This document shows positions 1 to 5,680 of a stretch of 8,204 bases of DNA, one piece after another. Positions within the stretch are counted from its first letter, which is position 1. Each line of letters begins with the position of its first letter. The position numbers and the translations under genes are program-made. The stretch covers positions 1 through 8,204 of the forward strand of contig JAUVEX010000041.1 in the NCBI GenBank assembly GCA_030594585.1, read 5' to 3'. The stretch is from an archaeon (GTDB taxonomy: Archaea > EX4484-52 > B79-G9). The notes under the pieces were generated by a model. That model was not told the origin of the DNA. It did not search any database and saw nothing but the letters and a program-made list of their open reading frames with translations.

Positions 1-75
1 ATATGTCGTCGAATCCATGAATCTTACTGCATCCAACCATATGCTCTACAAATTCGGCTTTTGCTTTTTCAACCA
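1..75 (-). CDS. N-terminal fragment of an unidentified protein, possibly a MarR/GbsR-type regulator
   Basis: Read on the minus strand, an ATG at 75-73 opens a frame that runs off the left edge of the window and gives 25 residues beginning MVEKAKAEFVEHMVGC. A GTG at 100-98 in the same frame would add eight residues (VKVKKVGS). A TATA-like element lies upstream on the minus strand. The amphipathic start (KAEFVEHM...SKIHGFDDI) is reminiscent of the first helix of GbsR/MarR-type winged-helix regulators, but 25 residues cannot establish this. The gene is divergent from the membrane protein that begins at 222. Codon-by-codon readability and the upstream promoter support a real gene; the function is a guess. 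Confidence 0.4.
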
Positions 76-112
76 TTGAACCAACTTTTTTAACTTTCAC
101 AATTTTGTGAAT

Positions 113-153
113 GTTATAAATATTGTCTGCGGCCGTATATAAATGTTTGTTTA
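113..153 (-). promoter_or_regulatory. BRE/TATA region for the left-edge minus-strand gene
   Basis: On the minus strand, AAACAAACA (151-143) directly precedes TTTATATA (143-136), the canonical archaeal arrangement of a purine-rich BRE plus TATA box. Its start point would be near 110, just ahead of the GTG at 100. A second TATA-like stretch, TTTATAAC (120-113), would put initiation near 90, ahead of the ATG at 75. The same bases read on the plus strand give TATATAAA (136-143), which could also serve the gene at 222 with a long leader. Which is used cannot be decided from sequence. Confidence 0.45.
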
Positions 154-185
154 ATATCTTGGGGGATAAAATTCAATATGATGCA

Positions 186-201
186 AAAAACACATTTAAA
201 T
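186..201 (+). promoter_or_regulatory. Candidate leaderless promoter for the 222 gene
   Basis: An A-rich tract (AAAAAACAC) followed by ATTTAAAT (194-201) sits about 25 nt ahead of the ATG at 222. This is the spacing expected if transcription starts at the initiation codon. It competes with the TATATAAA at 136-143, which would give a leader of roughly 55 nt. Confidence 0.3.
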
Positions 202-221
202 TACCAAATCAATTAAACACT

Positions 222-890
222 ATGAACTTATTTGATTTCCCGCAGATACTTATCATACTTGTTTTAGTGACGATTGCAGCTATTATCTACCTTGTGGTTC
301 GCGCAGAGAAAAAACGAACAGAAAACCTAAAGAATCAGGCGCACATGATGGGGCTTTCATTTTCAGAAAAAACCCCTGATGATTTTCTTTCAAGCTTAAG
401 CGAATTCAAGCTGTTCAGCAAAGGCCGCTCAAAAAAAGCATACAATCTTATAAACGGAAGCGCGCAAGGCATTCCGTACTCAATCTTTGACTATAAATAT
501 ACGGTAGGTGCCGGCAAAAGCAGCCAGACACCCATGCAAACAGTATTTTTCGCAAAAAAAGAAAGCTTAAAGCTTCCGAAATTCTCAATGGCACCCGAAT
601 ATTTTTACCACAAAATCGGAGACCTTTTGGGCTCAAAAGACATTGATTTTACAAACAAGCCAATATTCTCAAAGAAATATATCCTTAAAGGCGATGACGA
701 CACTGCAATCAGAAACACATTCAAAGAAGAAATCCTGTCATTTTTCGAGCGCAAAAAAGAAAAAATAGCAATAGAAGCAAACAGCAATAAAATGATAATC
801 TACCGCCCGTCCAAAAACATAAAGCCAAAAGACCTGACAAAATTTAAAGACGAATCAATTAAGATTGTTGGATTATTTTCTGAAAAATAA
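222..890 (+). CDS. Membrane-anchored protein of unknown function
   Basis: This 222-residue protein has one hydrophobic segment at about residues 8-27 (ILIILVLVTIAAIIYLVV), then a basic stretch (RAEKKRTENLK), so the C-terminal domain of about 190 residues probably faces the cytoplasm. I chose the ATG at 222 because it puts the membrane anchor at the N-terminus; an in-frame TTG at 123 would add 33 unlikely residues. The soluble domain carries features I associate with an uncharacterised prokaryotic family: GLSF near 44, FDYKYTVGAGK near 89-99, QTVFF near 106, a LPKFSMAPE block near 118-126, then IDF and an FSKKYILKGDD block at about 149-159. No catalytic motif or metal-binding set is evident. 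The next gene's TATA box overlaps its stop codon, so the two are probably transcribed separately. Confidence 0.75.
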   Translation: MNLFDFPQILIILVLVTIAAIIYLVVRAEKKRTENLKNQAHMMGLSFSEKTPDDFLSSLSEFKLFSKGRSKKAYNLINGSAQGIPYSIFDYKYTVGAGKSSQTPMQTVFFAKKESLKLPKFSMAPEYFYHKIGDLLGSKDIDFTNKPIFSKKYILKGDDDTAIRNTFKEEILSFFERKKEKIAIEANSNKMIIYRPSKNIKPKDLTKFKDESIKIVGLFSEK

Positions 891-895
891 TATAT
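888..895 (+). promoter_or_regulatory. TATA box for the SWIM-like gene
   Basis: TAATATAT overlaps the TAA stop of the preceding gene and follows an A-rich BRE-like stretch (TGAAAAA). Its centre is about 39 nt upstream of the ATG at 931, so initiation near 918 would give a leader of about 12 nt. No Shine-Dalgarno sequence is visible. Confidence 0.5.
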
Positions 896-930
896 GTTAG
901 TTATTTAAGTTTTTCTGTTAAACAAATAAC

Positions 931-1308
931 ATGGGATTAACAACTACTAAGGAACCAAAAATAGATATTTACGGGCGTCCGGAAGAAGTATTTGAAAAAT
1001 TAGAACATGCAGTACTTAACGCAAATGGAAATGTATTAAATATCGCTGTAAACGGCGAAAAAGGTAAATATGTATGGTATGCTTTTCTTGAAGGCGATCA
1101 AATCAAGGTGACATGGAAACATCCACATACCGGTGTTGGCACAAAGTGTTTTGTTGACGGAAAAGTCTATGAGGATTGCAATGAATGCACTTATGGTGCG
1201 CACACAAATCAGGGTCATTGCGAACACGACATAATCCAAAAATTTCTGCGCGAGGAAACAGACAGTTTCGACAATCGATTAGCCAAACTTAAAGCACTAT
1301 ATCAATAA
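931..1308 (+). CDS. Small protein with a SWIM-like Cys/His zinc motif
   Basis: The 125-residue product has a predicted N-terminal alpha/beta part and a metal-binding-like C-terminal part. Cysteines 83 and 86 (CNEC), followed ten residues later by C97-x-H99 (GHCEHDIIQKFL), match the layout of SWIM zinc fingers, normally CxC...CxH followed by a helix. Here the first pair is CxxC, so it is a variant. C73, H91 and H96 are further potential ligands. The strand before the motif (TKCFVDGKVYEDC) also resembles the beta-hairpin that leads into SWIM domains. SWIM domains usually bind DNA or protein; the partner here is unknown. The start at 931 is the first ATG after a TATA box. The gene converges on the rhomboid gene with a 27-bp gap. 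Confidence 0.65.
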   Translation: MGLTTTKEPKIDIYGRPEEVFEKLEHAVLNANGNVLNIAVNGEKGKYVWYAFLEGDQIKVTWKHPHTGVGTKCFVDGKVYEDCNECTYGAHTNQGHCEHDIIQKFLREETDSFDNRLAKLKALYQ

Positions 1309-1335
1309 ACACTCCAAATTATGTCTAAGTATTGC

Positions 1336-1983
1336 TCACATATTCTTGTCTGCCCAGCTGTCAATGGCATCATCGCTTAAGAATTCATCAGTTATCCGCT
1401 TTTTAAGCTCTTTTTCTTCCCTGAATTGAGAATATAAATAACCGCCATAAGTAATGCCTACAGCAAAGCCTGCAAGGTGGGCTGCATGGCCTATATTTCC
1501 CTCACCCACAATAAACCCGGCCAGGTCAATCACAATCCATATGGCTGCCAATACAATCATAGGAACAGGCCCTCCAAAATAAACAACCATTTTAGGCCTA
1601 AGCACCGCCAAAGCACCAAGAACCCCCATAACAGCCCCTGAAGCCCCAAGAGAGGTTGCAGTTGGGTAAAATACAAGTGATGCCAAGCTTCCCGCAATTC
1701 CTGCTGCAAAATAAAGATAAATGAATTTTTTCGAGCCTATTAGTTTCTCAAGCAATATCCCAAAAAACGCTAACGCAAACATATTCTGAAAAAGATGCGA
1801 AAAATCAAGATGCAAAAACATTGAAGTCACAATCATCCATGGTGCCGACACAATATGTTCAGGCACAAGCGCAAACAACGGCACAAGCCATGAAAAAGGA
1901 ACCTCAAGAAAACCTATTATTGTGTTTACAATAACAAGCTTCCATGCCATGAAATTAAAGGGCGGGTGTTTTTTTGGTTTCAT
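1336..1983 (-). CDS. Rhomboid-family intramembrane serine protease
   Basis: Rhomboids cleave transmembrane substrates inside the lipid bilayer using a Ser-His dyad. All family hallmarks are present in the 215-residue protein: the HxxxN motif in helix 2 (H63, N67 within SHLFQNMF), the GxSG nucleophile motif (GASGA, S115) and the AHLAGFAVG segment of helix 6 with catalytic H169 (H166 lies one turn before). About six hydrophobic segments are recognisable, followed by a charged cytoplasmic tail of about 30 residues (SQFREEKELKKR...). I use the ATG at 1983 rather than the in-frame TTG at 2007, because the TATA box at 2008-2015 places initiation within two or three bases of 1983, so the mRNA should be leaderless. 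It lies next to a small membrane protein and a second membrane protease, suggesting a membrane-proteolysis neighbourhood. Substrates cannot be predicted. Confidence 0.92.
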   Translation of the reverse strand: MKPKKHPPFNFMAWKLVIVNTIIGFLEVPFSWLVPLFALVPEHIVSAPWMIVTSMFLHLDFSHLFQNMFALAFFGILLEKLIGSKKFIYLYFAAGIAGSLASLVFYPTATSLGASGAVMGVLGALAVLRPKMVVYFGGPVPMIVLAAIWIVIDLAGFIVGEGNIGHAAHLAGFAVGITYGGYLYSQFREEKELKKRITDEFLSDDAIDSWADKNM

Positions 1984-2007
1984 AGCATATAATTTACTTT
2001 TCTGCAA

Positions 2008-2015
2008 TTAATATA
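2008..2015 (-). promoter_or_regulatory. TATA box for the rhomboid gene
   Basis: TATATTAA on the minus strand is centred 28 nt from the ATG at 1983. That predicts a leaderless transcript and decides the start codon in favour of 1983. Confidence 0.6.
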
Positions 2016-2022
2016 TCTGCCT

Positions 2023-2037
2023 AAAAAGAACCAAAAA
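2023..2037 (-). terminator. T-rich putative terminator after the two-helix membrane protein
   Basis: Immediately after the TGA of the gene ending at 2038, the minus strand carries two runs of five T separated by GGTTC (TTTTTGGTTCTTTTT). Archaeal RNA polymerase terminates at T-runs without needing a hairpin, so this is a plausible terminator placed just before the rhomboid promoter. Confidence 0.45.
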
Positions 2038-2319
2038 TCATACAAGAATCACAGTCAGTATAAAAAGGAATATTATAAGCCCCAAAAATATGGAAAGTGT
2101 TTTTGCAGAGCCCCACAAGAATTTGTATATAAAATACCCTATAAACGCAAAAAGAATTAATACAGTAAATGTTTCTAGAGGGTTTGCGGTTCCTGCCTGC
2201 GACTTGAAAATCCTTGCCGCATCGACAAAAGAGCTTATAACAATTTTTGTCGTGTTTACAGCAGATTCCACAATTGCAGCCATAGCTTTTCTAAAAGCAC
2301 CTATAATCTCAATAATCAT
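2038..2319 (-). CDS. Small two-helix membrane protein, function unknown
   Basis: The 93-residue protein has an amphipathic N-terminal region (about residues 1-40, IIGAFRKAMAAIVESAV...) and two strongly hydrophobic segments at about 51-68 and 74-93, the second reaching the C-terminus. The loop between them is very short (GSAK), so the segments should form a helical hairpin. I do not recognise a family. Its own TATA box lies inside the end of the upstream M50 gene and predicts a start right at the ATG at 2319, so it is probably expressed as an independent leaderless message. Lying between a rhomboid and a site-2-type protease, it could be an accessory factor or substrate of either; this is inference from position only. 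Confidence 0.7.
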   Translation of the reverse strand: MIIEIIGAFRKAMAAIVESAVNTTKIVISSFVDAARIFKSQAGTANPLETFTVLILFAFIGYFIYKFLWGSAKTLSIFLGLIIFLFILTVILV

Positions 2320-2342
2320 ACAATGACTTTATGTTTTTCGTA

Positions 2343-2350
2343 TTTATATA
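2343..2350 (-). promoter_or_regulatory. TATA box for the two-helix membrane protein
   Basis: TATATAAA on the minus strand overlaps the stop codon of the M50 gene (2344-2346) and is centred 27-28 nt from the ATG at 2319. This predicts a leaderless transcript. Confidence 0.65.
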
Positions 2351-2940
2351 ATTTGCCAGAGCACAAAAACGAACGCTGCCATCACAAACCACAAAATCCT
2401 GTTCCATGCAAAGATTTTTGAGCCGTCAAAAGGCATAATAGGCAAAAGATTAAAAAGCGCTAAAAACACATTTACCCGTATTATAATGCTAGCCACAGTA
2501 GCGAAAAAACCAGATAAGAAAGGCCCTAAAGCAAGGAATAAAAATGCCATAAGTATATTCATCAAAGGCCCCACAGCAGATATGTATGCGTTTTCTTTTG
2601 CAGTAATATTGATTTTGTGCATCCCTCTTTTTGACATGAACTGCGTATACACCATAACAGCGCCCGGAGCTGCAAACACAAAACCTCCGTTTGTAACAAC
2701 AGCCAAAAGAAGTGCAAAAATAAGCCCTTGCTTAAACATCTCAAAACGCGCATACGCGCCGTATTTCATTGCCATGAACTTGTGGGCAAGCTCGTGGGGG
2801 ATAAAAGAAAGCGCAATCACTAGTGTATATACCGCAATTATCAATGGGTTCAGGTTCGGGTAAGTAAATATAAAACCAAGCGCAAGCGTTGATATTACAA
2901 TATCTTTTATCTCTCTCTTTTCAAAATGCGGATATCTCAA
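2344..2940 (-). CDS. M50-family (site-2-protease-like) membrane metalloprotease
   Basis: The 198-residue integral membrane protein has the zinc-binding HExxH motif in a transmembrane helix (HELAH, H49/E50/H53) and the third ligand in the NLLPIMPFDG motif (D172) near the C-terminus. The SAVGPLMNILMAF stretch at 121-133 matches the conserved GP..N helix of the family. These enzymes cut transmembrane segments, often in regulated intramembrane proteolysis. There is no PDZ or CBS domain, so this is the minimal form common in Archaea. The start is a TTG at 2940. It is supported by an AGAGG Shine-Dalgarno sequence at 2950-2954 and by the lack of another in-frame start nearby; the next methionine is about residue 56, beyond the active-site HELAH. 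It lies close to the rhomboid gene in the same orientation. Confidence 0.92.
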   Translation of the reverse strand: MRYPHFEKREIKDIVISTLALGFIFTYPNLNPLIIAVYTLVIALSFIPHELAHKFMAMKYGAYARFEMFKQGLIFALLLAVVTNGGFVFAAPGAVMVYTQFMSKRGMHKINITAKENAYISAVGPLMNILMAFLFLALGPFLSGFFATVASIIIRVNVFLALFNLLPIMPFDGSKIFAWNRILWFVMAAFVFVLWQII

Positions 2941-2948
2941 GAATAAAA

Positions 2949-2993
2949 CCTCTTTGTAGTTTATGTGATATATTCATTTATTTCTTTTATATG
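2949..2993 (-). promoter_or_regulatory. Promoter and Shine-Dalgarno site of the M50 gene
   Basis: On the minus strand, CAACATATAAAAG (about 2995-2984) resembles the AACAAACATATATAAA-type promoters of this window and predicts a start near 2961. AAGAGG (2954-2949) then lies eight bases ahead of the TTG at 2940, which fixes the non-ATG start. A second TATA-like element (ATATATC, near 2971) would start too close to the gene to leave the Shine-Dalgarno site intact. Confidence 0.5.
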
Positions 2994-3001
2994 TTGCTAT
3001 G

Positions 3002-3580
3002 TCAATCCCTTTTAAGTATTGCCCAGTATGTTTCGCGCGCATATTCCGGCTTTACAGCATCTATAAAAGAAAATCCCTGGATTTCGGCCATCTTTTTTAT
3101 GCTCTCCATCTTGTCTTCAAAGTCCTGTTCTTTTTTGAGCCTCAAAAGCACTGTTGATTTTTTTAGAAGAAGATTCTTGTTTTTTTCAAGGATTGTAAAT
3201 GCATTGAACATATTGTCAGTATTGCCGATTATGAGCGTATTTGCAAGAAGATTATCCGGACTGTTTTCACCAATCATTAGAATAGTTATCTTTTTTTCTT
3301 CCAAAAATTCAATCTCGCCTTCGTTAAGTGATGCCGCAATAACATCGTCTGCTGTGGGGAATAAATTCATGTTTCTGTCAATGTCTAAAAACTGCCAGTA
3401 GCCCGCATGCTTTTTTGCATAGCTTTCATCAACAAATATAGTGTCTTTAGTTGAAATAGGCAAATCAGGATTTGTCATTATCTGGCTGTTGACTTTGACA
3501 AAACCTTCCTTTACAACAGCGCGCGCCGATTCTATATCTGGCGCGCCGAAAATCCGAACCAAGTCGTCTGCAAGTGACAT
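3002..3580 (-). CDS. S4 RNA-binding domain fused to a degenerate FtsJ/TlyA-type methyltransferase fold
   Basis: Residues 1-52 of this 192-residue protein fit the S4 RNA-binding domain: ESARAVVKEGFVKVN at 17-31, TNPDLPI at 36-42, and KDTIFVD at 45-51. The remainder resembles FtsJ/RrmJ 2'-O-methyltransferases and the S4-FtsJ haemolysin/methyltransferase TlyA: GYWQFLDIDRNMNLF (60-74) for the helix before motif I, FTILEKNKNLLLKKSTVLLRLK (128-149, split here for length) for the late helix and strand, and KPEYARETYWAI (177-188) for the C-terminal strand bearing the conserved Glu. The SAM-binding DLGAxPGGW motif is absent, the first catalytic Lys is replaced (W62/Q63), the second is Arg (R147), and about 40 residues of the core are missing. 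I infer a non-catalytic RNA-binding protein. The ATG at 3580 fits a leaderless start. The methyltransferase relation is by eye and needs structure prediction. Confidence 0.7.
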   Translation of the reverse strand: MSLADDLVRIFGAPDIESARAVVKEGFVKVNSQIMTNPDLPISTKDTIFVDESYAKKHAGYWQFLDIDRNMNLFPTADDVIAASLNEGEIEFLEEKKITILMIGENSPDNLLANTLIIGNTDNMFNAFTILEKNKNLLLKKSTVLLRLKKEQDFEDKMESIKKMAEIQGFSFIDAVKPEYARETYWAILKRD

Positions 3581-3601
3581 AAGGTTTTTTGGCGCCTAAA
3601 G

Positions 3602-3619
3602 AATAAATATGTTTGATTG
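3602..3619 (-). promoter_or_regulatory. BRE/TATA for the S4-FtsJ-like gene
   Basis: The minus strand reads CAATCAAACATATTTATT. CAAAC is in the BRE position and ATATTTAT is the TATA box, centred about 27 nt from the ATG at 3580, so the message should be leaderless. Confidence 0.5.
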
Positions 3620-3622
3620 ATT

Positions 3623-4099
3623 TTAGGATGCTTTCTTAGGTTTATACATTTCTACATCAACCAAAAAGCCTACTTTCTCAGGTTCATACCGTTGTGCATT
3701 AAGCAAAATTTGTTGTTCCATTTGCCTGGCAGTTTCAAGAGCGTGTTGGGGGGTTCTGGTCCGTAAATCTAATTCGTCGTGGCCATGGCGAAAATCAAAA
3801 CCAAAAACAGCATATTGTTTTCCTTCTTGTTCTTCTGTTGAATAATGAGTAAGGCCGCTATATAAGTTATTGGCTAAATCACATAGTTTTAATCCCTTTC
3901 TTGACCCTGATTCTATTGCGCCCCACAATGCCTGAGGGATATTTTCTTTAGGTATTGCGACATAACCGCATAGATATCTAACACCCGTTGCACTCATTTC
4001 CCGTGTTACCACTAAATTACCATCTGCTAAAATAGCATTGTCAAATGGATGAAACCCAAATTCTGAAAAAGCAGAACAATATTCATCGACAAGATTCAT
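3623..4099 (-). CDS. Orphan protein, weakly resembling a phage-associated hypothetical family
   Basis: The 158-residue soluble protein contains CGYVAIP (44-50), LYSGLTHY (79-86) and FGFDFRHGHDE (99-109), followed by a helix rich in Glu and Gln (ALETARQMEQQILL). That order recalls a phage-associated hypothetical family with GYV-x-P, HGGLTY and GFDxxHxGD blocks and a closing helix; I make this link from memory and it is tentative. Function is unknown. Compared with its neighbours the protein is poorer in Lys and richer in Arg, Gln and His, and it sits where the conserved archaeal cluster often has a prmC/hemK-type methyltransferase, so lateral acquisition is plausible. The ATG at 4099 has a GGTGAT Shine-Dalgarno sequence three bases upstream and a TATA box further up. 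Confidence 0.65.
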   Translation of the reverse strand: MNLVDEYCSAFSEFGFHPFDNAILADGNLVVTREMSATGVRYLCGYVAIPKENIPQALWGAIESGSRKGLKLCDLANNLYSGLTHYSTEEQEGKQYAVFGFDFRHGHDELDLRTRTPQHALETARQMEQQILLNAQRYEPEKVGFLVDVEMYKPKKAS

Positions 4100-4102
4100 A
4101 GC

Positions 4103-4152
4103 ATCACCAAATAATATTTTTTAGATTATTAACTATACTACTAATTTATAAC
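4103..4152 (-). promoter_or_regulatory. Promoter and Shine-Dalgarno site of the 158-residue orphan
   Basis: On the minus strand, TTATAAAT (4151-4144) predicts initiation near 4121, and GGTGAT (4108-4103) lies three bases ahead of the ATG at 4099. A further upstream element, AAAACATATATTTA (about 4174-4161), is an alternative TATA region. Confidence 0.45.
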
Positions 4153-4189
4153 AAATATTTTTAAATATATGTTTTAGGTCATTATTGGG

Positions 4190-4960
4190 CTATATCTGGA
4201 CTAGAATCCAATCCCCAATCTCAACAACATCTTCAAGTGCCAAATCTTTGACTTTCTTCTCTGCGTTAGGCAAATCACCTGCAAGCTCTTTTGCCTTTAC
4301 TTTATCCAGTTTAAAAAAATGCCTTGAATTGATAAACGCCTTTTTCGCCTTTTGGTTCTTGTGGCAGAACAAGGCTTCTGCCACCTTAAAAAACATTTCC
4401 TCATCTTTTGGCTTTGGCTTATCCTTTTTTGGGATTAAACGAACAATCGCAGACTCTACTTTAGGTTTCGGCCTAAATGCCTCTTTTGGAACTGTTTTTA
4501 TGTATTCAGGCACAAAAAAATAATTCGCCATTAGCGACAATCTTGAATAATTCCTCTCACCAGGCTTTGCAATCAACCTCTCCGCAAACTCTTTCTGGAG
4601 CATCAAAACCGCGAATTTACCCAATTTACCGAGTTTAATGATTATGGGAGATGAAATAGAATACGGAAGATTCGACACGCATTTGTCAAAATCAGGAAAA
4701 TCAACCTTAACAGCATCGCCTTCTATAAGCTCAACTATCGGATAACTCTCTCTTATATGCCCTGCAAACCGGCGGTCATACTCAACAGCCACGACTTTTT
4801 TTGCTCTTGTCACAAGCTCTTCTGTTATCACACCAAGCCCTGGCCCAATCTCAAGCACAGTCTCTGTTTTTTTGATATCCGCTGCTTCAAGCTCTAGTTC
4901 AACGAATTTCCTGTTTTTCAAGAAGTGCTGGTCAAGTTTTTTTATTGCGCGAAGTTCCAT
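4190..4960 (-). CDS. ksgA: 16S rRNA adenine dimethyltransferase KsgA/Dim1
   Basis: KsgA/Dim1 transfers four methyl groups from S-adenosylmethionine to two adjacent adenosines in the terminal helix of small-subunit rRNA, a late step in 30S assembly. The 256-residue protein shows the expected order: QHFLKN (11-16), SAM-binding motif I VLEIGPGLG (35-43), the acidic end of strand 2 (VAVEYD, E60), GDAVKVDF (81-88), catalytic motif IV NLPY (97-100) and the C-terminal FRPKPKVESAIVRL (162-175). No key residue is missing. The ATG at 4960 starts MELRAIKKLDQHFLKN, typical of archaeal family members. In many archaea ksgA directly follows the DUF655 gene; here a plus-strand gene separates them, so ksgA needs its own promoter. 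Confidence 0.96.
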   Translation of the reverse strand: MELRAIKKLDQHFLKNRKFVELELEAADIKKTETVLEIGPGLGVITEELVTRAKKVVAVEYDRRFAGHIRESYPIVELIEGDAVKVDFPDFDKCVSNLPYSISSPIIIKLGKLGKFAVLMLQKEFAERLIAKPGERNYSRLSLMANYFFVPEYIKTVPKEAFRPKPKVESAIVRLIPKKDKPKPKDEEMFFKVAEALFCHKNQKAKKAFINSRHFFKLDKVKAKELAGDLPNAEKKVKDLALEDVVEIGDWILVQI

Positions 4961-5006
4961 ACATTTATTTGTATTTCTGGGTTTTTAAAGCCCTGCAACA
5001 GAAAGA

Positions 5007-5023
5007 TTTATATATGTTTGTTA
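5007..5023. promoter_or_regulatory. Shared divergent TATA box for ksgA and the 213-residue orphan
   Basis: On the plus strand TTTATATA (5007-5014), preceded by the A/G-rich GAAAGA, is centred 28 nt before the ATG at 5039, so that gene should be leaderless. On the minus strand the same eight bases read TATATAAA, preceded by GTAACAAACA, and predict initiation near 4984, about 24 nt before the ksgA ATG. No other good TATA box lies in the 78-bp divergent spacer. Confidence 0.6.
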
Positions 5024-5038
5024 CTATTATGTGATACT

Positions 5039-5680
5039 ATGGAACTAAAGACCGAAACTCCTGAAATTGGAACACCGGAATTTTACAAGCTTTTAGCACA
5101 AGAAACAGAAATAAATATGGTGGAAACTGCTTACATACATACTTCATTTTGTGAATCTGATGGAATAAAACACATACCGAAAACACTTCTTGAACAGGTT
5201 GCAACTGTTTTTGAAACAGCCAACAATGAAACAAACCCAGTTACAAAAAACAAATTGACTGACCTTGCATACATGTATTCAGAAATTGTGAAATCAACAG
5301 TGCATGCAATTTACGGGGAGCTGTATGCGGAAAATAAATTAGTACGTGCTGCTTTTGAGGATATTGGACTGCCGATTGAAAACGGCGAGGGTGTTGAATA
5401 TAATCCTAAAGAGTTTACGCCTATTGAAGGAGAATCCCAAAAAATATATCTCAACCTACAAGAAATACGTACAACTAAGCGTCTTAAGAGGTATCATATG
5501 GATACTATTTTAAAAGAACATCGTAAGAAATTATCAAACATATATGATACGGTTATGGAACAGCGCAAAAATCAACCTGAATTAACAAAAAAGATTCTTA
5601 ATACTATTAATGGAATCGCAGGAACAACGCTTTCATTATATAAAAACCAAGAAACTCTTGATGAAATAAAAAGCCTATAG
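5039..5680 (+). CDS. Orphan helical protein inserted between DUF655 and ksgA
   Basis: I do not recognise this 213-residue protein. It has no hydrophobic segment or signal peptide and no visible catalytic or metal-binding pattern. It appears mostly alpha-helical, with long charged stretches near residues 60-100 and 140-205 (such as RTTKRLKRYHMDTILKEHRK). The ATG at 5039 is chosen because a canonical TATA box lies 28 nt upstream, predicting a leaderless message; an in-frame upstream extension would run through that promoter. The stop codon is 16 bp from the stop of the convergent DUF655 gene, so the two messages probably overlap at their 3' ends. Its position inside an otherwise conserved cluster suggests a lineage-specific insertion. 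Confidence 0.7.
   Translation: MELKTETPEIGTPEFYKLLAQETEINMVETAYIHTSFCESDGIKHIPKTLLEQVATVFETANNETNPVTKNKLTDLAYMYSEIVKSTVHAIYGELYAENKLVRAAFEDIGLPIENGEGVEYNPKEFTPIEGESQKIYLNLQEIRTTKRLKRYHMDTILKEHRKKLSNIYDTVMEQRKNQPELTKKILNTINGIAGTTLSLYKNQETLDEIKSL
5664..5672 (-). terminator. Possible T-run terminator of the rpl21e-rpoF-DUF655 operon
   Basis: Downstream of the DUF655 stop, the minus strand reads GGCTTTTTATTTC inside the 3' end of the convergent gene. A run of five T followed by three T is the kind of signal at which archaeal polymerase can stop. Termination here would give overlapping convergent 3' ends. Confidence 0.3.

Noticed and set aside
2486..2863. A 125-codon plus-strand frame opposite the M50 protease
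   Set aside because: It overlaps the zinc-protease gene throughout, has no promoter and no family-like features.
2889..3401. A 170-codon open frame on the plus strand opposite the S4-FtsJ-like gene
   Set aside because: Its Phe/Ser/Leu-rich product is the mirror of a Lys/Asp/Glu-rich coding strand. The minus-strand frame has recognisable domains, a promoter and an ATG at the right distance.
3540..3547. GC-rich 8-bp palindrome GGCGCGCC inside the S4 coding region
   Set aside because: It encodes Gly-Ala-Pro in frame; a single palindrome of this size needs no special explanation.
4185..4523. A 112-codon plus-strand frame opposite the 3' part of ksgA
   Set aside because: ksgA is unambiguous on the other strand and the frame lacks any supporting signal.
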